DNA of 64,000 bases from Hyphomonadaceae bacterium (GTDB lineage Bacteria; Pseudomonadota; Alphaproteobacteria; Caulobacterales; Hyphomonadaceae), in contig JANSYM010000002.1 of the NCBI GenBank assembly GCA_024742355.1, positions 1 through 64,000 of the forward strand, in the 5' to 3' direction. Each line of letters starts with the position of its first letter. Positions within the stretch are counted from its first letter, which is position 1. The notes under the pieces were generated by a model. The model ran no database searches and was not told the DNA's origin. It was given only the letters and a program-made list of their open reading frames with translations. Position numbers and translations under genes: made by a program. Below are positions 61,001-64,000 of this stretch, in pieces.

Positions 61001-61136
61001 TATCCTGACGCAGATCGTCTGCGTCTACAGTGGAAACAGGCGTCGGTGCGTCTGTTTCCTGAGCCATGGCAGGCACGGCATAAATACCGAATGAAGCACC
61101 GGCGATAATCGACGACGCAAACAAACGGCTTTTCAT
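58083..61136 (-). CDS. TonB-dependent receptor
   Basis: Start MKSRLFASSIIAGASFGIYAVPAMAQ; plug GATSVDLRGLGDQRTLVLVDGKRMVP; C-terminal YETLGRLWTVGVKASF. Confidence 0.95.
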   Translation of the reverse strand: MKSRLFASSIIAGASFGIYAVPAMAQETDAPTPVSTVDADDLRQDTVIITGTRIQAPGIVSSSPITTLGQEEFELTQSVEVERLFRDLPVALPGDNENVNNGTAGATSVDLRGLGDQRTLVLVDGKRMVPFDTDGEVDISAIPVIMLDRIDVVTGGASAVYGSDAMAGAVNFILRDDFEGVEVASRYRFSEQGDGELWGDSEVYSISTLLGANLDNGRGNVTLALDFTDRKGVLLGDRDYSEFGVSTANGPNAGGAPASPDANCDAPNATLASTGVGSTTAMPTAIDLLSGTIQFLNDGTVGPRCSRFNFSPFNYLQTPQERFVTMATGRYEINNHFEAYARANFAAINVRQQVAPSGVFGNRFEIPLQNPFLSDNARNTIVNNINTFLAANPLVSFADAGVNDLNSNGVFDVNDSITAPVRRRTLELGTRSTNYDSNNFQFVAGLRGDLWGDWDYDVYYSHAEADRTEVRGGYTNVSAFADALNTIDATQCLAPGATSAVAGCVPIDLFSTGFGSITPAMAAANSATGILKSDYEQNVFSAVAYGPIDALQMPTAANPVTVSIGAEYREEIGSSTPDECLKEPPTSCLGGAGGTVLPIGSSFDVTEFYGEAFVPLVQDMEFAKNLELELGFRAADYSSFGNNETWKAGLNWEVVDGLRFRVMQQRAVRAPNIGELGSPVVTGLEDASFDPCSNGNPAFQDGTGTVQASLIASTLASNPQLQTLCNSTGVITPLIGIVPDIVSSQINTFEGTDPNALPEPETGDTFTIGMTWQTPTFGNMTSGLVTLDYYEIEITDEIGEFSPQEVLDNCYIGGDVTECAKINRIGGTLATSGAGVNLFTTNLDYRAAEGIDFSVDTDWDMGEIGELSVGFFATLQTANESQSSSTTPVIDCLGRFGNDCQPTPELRFNQRTTWRKGPYTASLLWRYFGEVDIQDAQRAGTFDAFETIDAQHRFDLSGSWDINENVTLSANIRNLFDEEPPIVGNGAGSTARNFGNTFPSAYETLGRLWTVGVKASF

Positions 61137-61415
61137 TGAATTCCCTCTCACAGTGGAACCTCCGAATGATTGTGATAATTTGCTCAAATACTCGAGCGGC
61201 TCGGCTTTACCCAGTCCGAGATGTGGCGACGCTAGGCGAGTGTTCACATTTTCGTCAACATTCGCTCGGCTGAGACACTCGGAAAATGAAAGTACTGTGA
61301 CTTATTGGCCTCACATTTCCTTGAAAGAGGCAAAATTCGCAATATCCATCCGTATACGTGGGGTGTATCGGGAAGAACTCGTCGTGAAATACCTTATTCG
61401 AGGAGAAATCTATTA

Positions 61416-61490
61416 ATGTTGCCTGTTTCAGGTGTTACGTTTGTGACGCAACCCTCGGAAAAGATTGAAGAACCTGAGAAGGGTCATTAA
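61416..61490 (+). CDS. Putative micro-ORF, 24 aa
   Basis: MLPVSGVTFVTQPSEKIEEPEKGH*; GAGGAG RBS 10 nt upstream of ATG. Confidence 0.3.
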   Translation: MLPVSGVTFVTQPSEKIEEPEKGH

Positions 61491-61491
61491 A

Positions 61492-61602
61492 ATGCGACAC
61501 CCGGAGCATATTGACATTGTCCGCTATTCAGACCGCGAGGCATCTCCTACACTGGCAGAAGCACGACTGAGAATTGCACAAATAAGACGAGAAAGCCGCT
61601 GA
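61492..61602 (+). CDS. Putative micro-ORF, 36 aa
   Basis: MRHPEHIDIVRYSDREASPTLAEARLRIAQIRRESR*; 2 nt upstream of the next ATG. Confidence 0.35.
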   Translation: MRHPEHIDIVRYSDREASPTLAEARLRIAQIRRESR

Positions 61603-61604
61603 AC

Positions 61605-62132
61605 ATGCTCAAAATCCTGCTTCCTGCCGCATTGATTGGCATCGCCACCCCGGTGATGGCCGCTCAGGAGGATCAACCGATCTCAACCCAGGCAATCTAT
61701 GCGTGTGCTGAAATTGCGGACGATGCAGAGCGGCTGGCGTGCTATGATGAAACGGTGGGCCGGTTCGAAGCCGCAGAGGCCGCTGGCGAAGTGACCACGA
61801 TCAGCAAGTCTGAGGTCGAAGAGATAAAGAAGGACTCGTTCGGCTTCGCCCTGCCTTCCATTCCGCGCATCGTGATGCCCAAATTTGGTGGCGACGACAA
61901 AGACGACCTGGACTCAGTCACCATTGCCGTCACCGAGGTCGAGCGCCTTCGCTATGACAATCTGCGGGTCACGCTCGAAAACGGTCAGATCTGGGAGCAG
62001 ACGGACGGCAAACGAGTTCAGTTCTCCAAGCGGGTCGGCGTCGAATCCGCCAAGATCACGCGCGCTGCGTTTGGCAGCTTTAAAATGAAACTCGACAATG
62101 GCGTCAGTTTCCGGGTGAAGCGATTGCGGTAA
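61605..62132 (+). CDS. Conserved-looking periplasmic protein of unknown function
   Basis: Signal peptide MLKILLPAALIGIATPVMAAQ; YACAEIADDAERLACYDETVGRFE motif seen in several envelope proteins. Confidence 0.8.
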   Translation: MLKILLPAALIGIATPVMAAQEDQPISTQAIYACAEIADDAERLACYDETVGRFEAAEAAGEVTTISKSEVEEIKKDSFGFALPSIPRIVMPKFGGDDKDDLDSVTIAVTEVERLRYDNLRVTLENGQIWEQTDGKRVQFSKRVGVESAKITRAAFGSFKMKLDNGVSFRVKRLR

Positions 62133-62163
62133 CCCTGTCCGCGCCAAACCGACAAATCACTTT

Positions 62164-63543
62164 TTAGTATGCGAGTTCTTTGAACACTTTTCGCGTGTCC
62201 CTGCCCCAGTCTTCGTGATAGGCGCGCAACAATTCTTCGGCCGGGGTTCGACCCGTGCTGATTGTATGTTCGAGTTCTTGCAGGAATCCGGTCTCATCGT
62301 CGCCAGAGACGGACAGCATGGCCCGTCGGCGCAAGCCACCGCGCGCGATGTCAAGAACGTCCTTTCCAAGGGCCTGAAGAGTGCGGCCACCCGGAACAGG
62401 CGATTTCAATCCGATCGTACGCACGGATTGCCGGAGGGCTTCGCGGTCGCCATCTGTCCAGTCCTTGACGAGCTGCCAGGCGTCATCAAGCGCTGTTTCG
62501 TCATAAAGCAGCCCGGTCCAGAAGGCGGAGAAGGCGCACAGGCGCGACCATGGTCCTGAATCACTCCCGCGCATTTCCAGGAAGCGTTTTAAGCGCACCT
62601 CGGGAAAGATGGTTGAGAGATGATCTTCAAAATCATCAATCGCCGGCTTTTCGCCGGGCAGAATAGGCAGATTGCCATCCATGAAATCACGGAAGCTCAG
62701 ACCGGACGCATCGAGATACTGCCCGCCACGCCGGACAAAATACATCGGCACGTCCAGCGCATAATCGACATAGCGCTCGAAGCCGAAGCCGTCTTCAAAT
62801 ACGAAGGGCAGCATGCCAGTGCGATCCGGGTCGGTGTCCGTCCAGATTTGCGAGCGATAGGACAGGAAGCCATTCGGTCGACCTTCCAGGAAGGGCGAGT
62901 TCGCAAACAAGGCGGTGCCGAGGGGTTGCAGCGCGAGCGAGACGCGAAACTTCTTCACCATGTCGGCTTCAGAGCCGTAATCCAGATTGCTCTGTACGGT
63001 GCAGGTCCGGAACATCATCTGGCGGCCCAGACGCCCGACTTTTTCCATATAGGCGCGCATGATTTTGTAGCGCCCCTTGGGCATGATCGGGGTCTCTTCC
63101 ATGGACCAGATCGGACTGGCGCCGAGGCCGATAAAGCCGATGCCGAGCGGCTCGGCGATTTCGCGCACTTCATTCAAGTGCTGGCCAACCTCATTGCAGG
63201 TCTCGTGAATATGTTCGAGCGGCGCGCCGGAGAGTTCGAACTGCCCGCCCGGCTCGAGGCTGACACTGGCGCCGTTCTTCTTGAGGCCGATCAGGTAGCC
63301 ATTCTCCTCGATCGGGGCCCAGTCGAAACGATCACGCAGGCCTTCGAGCATCGCCTTGATGGAGGCCTTGCCTTCATATGGTAGCGGTTTCAGGTCATCC
63401 CACGTGAAGCCGAACTTCTCGTGCTCGGTTCCAATCCGCCAATCGGCTTTCGGTTTGCTGCCGGCTTCGAACCATTCGATCAGTTCCGTCTTTCCGGAAA
63501 TGCGCGGTGCGTTTTCGTCGATATCTGTGGTCGGAGTCGTCAC
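62164..63543 (-). CDS. gshA: Glutamate--cysteine ligase (class 2/plant type)
   Basis: WRIGTEHEKFGF, LEPGGQFELSGAPLEHIHETCNEVGQHL, MFRTCTVQSNLDYGSEADMVKKFR. Confidence 0.95.
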   Translation of the reverse strand: MTTPTTDIDENAPRISGKTELIEWFEAGSKPKADWRIGTEHEKFGFTWDDLKPLPYEGKASIKAMLEGLRDRFDWAPIEENGYLIGLKKNGASVSLEPGGQFELSGAPLEHIHETCNEVGQHLNEVREIAEPLGIGFIGLGASPIWSMEETPIMPKGRYKIMRAYMEKVGRLGRQMMFRTCTVQSNLDYGSEADMVKKFRVSLALQPLGTALFANSPFLEGRPNGFLSYRSQIWTDTDPDRTGMLPFVFEDGFGFERYVDYALDVPMYFVRRGGQYLDASGLSFRDFMDGNLPILPGEKPAIDDFEDHLSTIFPEVRLKRFLEMRGSDSGPWSRLCAFSAFWTGLLYDETALDDAWQLVKDWTDGDREALRQSVRTIGLKSPVPGGRTLQALGKDVLDIARGGLRRRAMLSVSGDDETGFLQELEHTISTGRTPAEELLRAYHEDWGRDTRKVFKELAY

Positions 63544-63566
63544 GCCCCTGCCCTCCCGGCAAAATC

Positions 63567-64000
63567 TTATGCTTCAGGCAGATAGGGTGCCTTCTGCCAA
63601 TCTCCAACCTCCGATTGCCAAAGGGTGAGTGCGGACACAACCGCTGTCTCTGCGCGAAGGATGCGCGGACCCAGTGAAATCGGGATCACGAATTCGAGAG
63701 CGCGCAGCATTTCTCGCTCTTTCGGTGAGAATCCACCTTCAGGCCCGATGAGAATGCCGCCAGAATTGCGCTGCAGGCGATTCGCATGTTGGGAGAGCGG
63801 CGCCGCATCACTCGCTTCGTCGCAATAGATGAGCGGCGTCTCCGTGTCCCAGGACGCCAGGATTTTTGGCAGAGCCGCGGCCTCATGAATGGTCGGCAAA
63901 TCCATGCGTTCAGTCTGTTCGGCTGCTTCAATTGCCAGCAAGCGCATTCGATCCGTGCGCACCCGCTGGGTCTGGGTGTAATCCGTCATCACAGGCTGCA
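63567..64000 (-). CDS. rsmE: 16S rRNA (uracil1498-N3)-methyltransferase, partial (N-terminus beyond window)
   Basis: AAEQTERMDLPTIHE, ILIGPEGGFSPKEREML, LGPRILRAETAVVSALTLWQ. Confidence 0.93.
   Translation of the reverse strand, partial: QPVMTDYTQTQRVRTDRMRLLAIEAAEQTERMDLPTIHEAAALPKILASWDTETPLIYCDEASDAAPLSQHANRLQRNSGGILIGPEGGFSPKEREMLRALEFVIPISLGPRILRAETAVVSALTLWQSEVGDWQKAPYLPEA

Noticed and set aside
1-64000. CRISPR arrays, transposases, prophage genes, toxin-antitoxin pairs
   Set aside because: Looked for repeat arrays and characteristic proteins; none seen.

Overview
The 64 kb window looks like chromosomal DNA from an alphaproteobacterium, probably Caulobacterales/Hyphomonadaceae-like; the taxonomy is inferred from gene content and order only. 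It is almost entirely coding. I saw no prophage, transposase or CRISPR array. Main blocks: tuf 3' end; POT peptide transporter; tldD; aa3 cytochrome oxidase operon (coxB-coxA-ctaB-orf-ctaG-coxC-DUF983-surf1) followed by thrC; EAL protein and P450; rluB-like; lpxL-like/lpxK/waaA; Hpt protein / chorismate mutase / sppA; tRNA-Gln; an elaborate Ton energising locus (DUF3450, two ExbB, two ExbD, two TonB, TPR); arginine succinyltransferase (ast) cluster with an M20 peptidase; tgt; tRNA-Lys; a LysR-linked cluster (TonB receptor, DadA-like oxidase, M14 carboxypeptidase, D-aminoacylase-like amidohydrolase, DAACS symporter, CapA-like protein); an XdhC-MocA fusion with moaA-moaD-moaE and an IorAB-type molybdenum hydroxylase; an fcc/sox cluster (cyt c, soxF, soxX, soxY, soxZ, soxA) without soxB/soxCD; a second TonB receptor; gshA and partial rsmE. 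The best candidates for an undescribed system are (1) the LysR-linked D-amino-acid/peptide scavenging cluster, which has the same TAAC-N5-GTTA operator-like palindrome at the regulator start and before the receptor gene, and (2) the SoxB-less sox cluster, whose SoxY ends in AACVVL instead of the canonical GGCGG arm. All family calls come from reading the translated sequences; no database search was run.
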